This document shows, in pieces, positions 35,520 through 35,609 of a DNA stretch of 35,609 bases. Position numbers and translations under genes: made by a program. The stretch spans positions 1 to 35,609 of the forward strand of contig NZ_JAMXLY010000036.1 of the NCBI RefSeq assembly GCF_024054555.1. The letters run 5' to 3'. Numbering within the stretch: position 1 is the stretch's first letter; each line of letters opens with the position of its first letter. Source of the stretch: Segatella cerevisiae. Its GTDB lineage: Bacteria > Bacteroidota > Bacteroidia > Bacteroidales > Bacteroidaceae. Under the pieces are notes generated by a model. It had not been told where the DNA came from, searched no databases, and saw only the letters and a program-made list of their open reading frames with translations.

Positions 35520-35609
35520 ATCACAAAGCCCCGACTTTCTCAAGCCAGGGCTTTGCCATGTCCAAAAATTTTTGTACCTTTAGACATATACTTTATAACT
35601 ATGGCAAAG
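35487..35609 (+). mobile_element. Probable left end of an insertion sequence
   Basis: The stretch starts with GGGTGTGTCAAAATAG. Behind it come a hairpin with perfect 8-bp arms CAAAGCCC/GGGCTTTG (35524-35555), a near -7 box TACCTTTA (35575-35582) and a single ATG at 35601 that is cut by the window edge. This is how many IS start: terminal repeat, hairpin, promoter, transposase. The repeat match is from memory; the other end is outside. Confidence 0.45.
35601..35609 (+). CDS. Start of a gene cut by window edge, probably transposase
   Basis: Only three codons (ATG GCA AAG) are visible. The call rests on the preceding promoter and IS-like end, not on the protein. Confidence 0.3.

Overview
The window looks like a chromosomal segment of a member of the Bacteroidales, most likely Prevotellaceae. 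I infer this from the SusC/SusD pair, the Bacteroidales-type -7 boxes (TAnnTTTG) upstream of many genes, the DUF4369/TlpA, DUF1573 and thioester-less alpha-2-macroglobulin proteins, and moderate to low GC with AT-rich intergenic DNA. The genus is inference; the order is fairly secure.

Layout. (1) Positions 1-8080 are accessory DNA, gene-poor and rich in remnants. They hold the 3' part of an IS4-type transposase; a type II toxin-antitoxin pair whose YafQ-like toxin carries an in-frame stop; a small P-loop NTPase with a possibly frameshifted partner; and a serine/threonine-rich lipoprotein that resembles fimbrillins. Behind the lipoprotein lies a roughly 240-bp segment bounded by perfect 18-bp inverted repeats, containing a promoter that points at the lipoprotein, and then a tyrosine recombinase. 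A short AbiJ-NTD4-like gene follows. (2) Positions 8083-20705 hold a thioredoxin-like lipoprotein-type or periplasmic protein and a polysaccharide utilisation locus: a divergent oligogalacturonate lyase (PL22), a 995-residue putative glycosidase, a SusC/SusD pair and a serine-type sulfatase. Together they suggest capture and breakdown of a pectin-related glycan that carries sulfate or travels with sulfated glycans. (3) Positions 21158-35420 are ordinary chromosome: clpB, a giant alpha-2-macroglobulin, a DUF1573 protein, ispH, cmk, a polyprenyl diphosphate synthase, a TatD nuclease, tRNA-Ser(GGA) and an Lrp/AsnC regulator. (4) From about 35485 the sequence looks like the left end of another insertion sequence, cut by the window edge.

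The most interesting item is the region 3966-6496. The order recombinase, inverted repeat, promoter segment, inverted repeat, surface lipoprotein is the arrangement of a phase-variable ON/OFF switch. In this copy the promoter faces the lipoprotein, so it is read as ON. The recombinase has Cys where the first catalytic Arg is expected by my alignment, so it is either a variant family or an inactive enzyme that has locked the switch.

All family assignments were made by eye from motifs, without database searches. Promoter and terminator calls are pattern matches.
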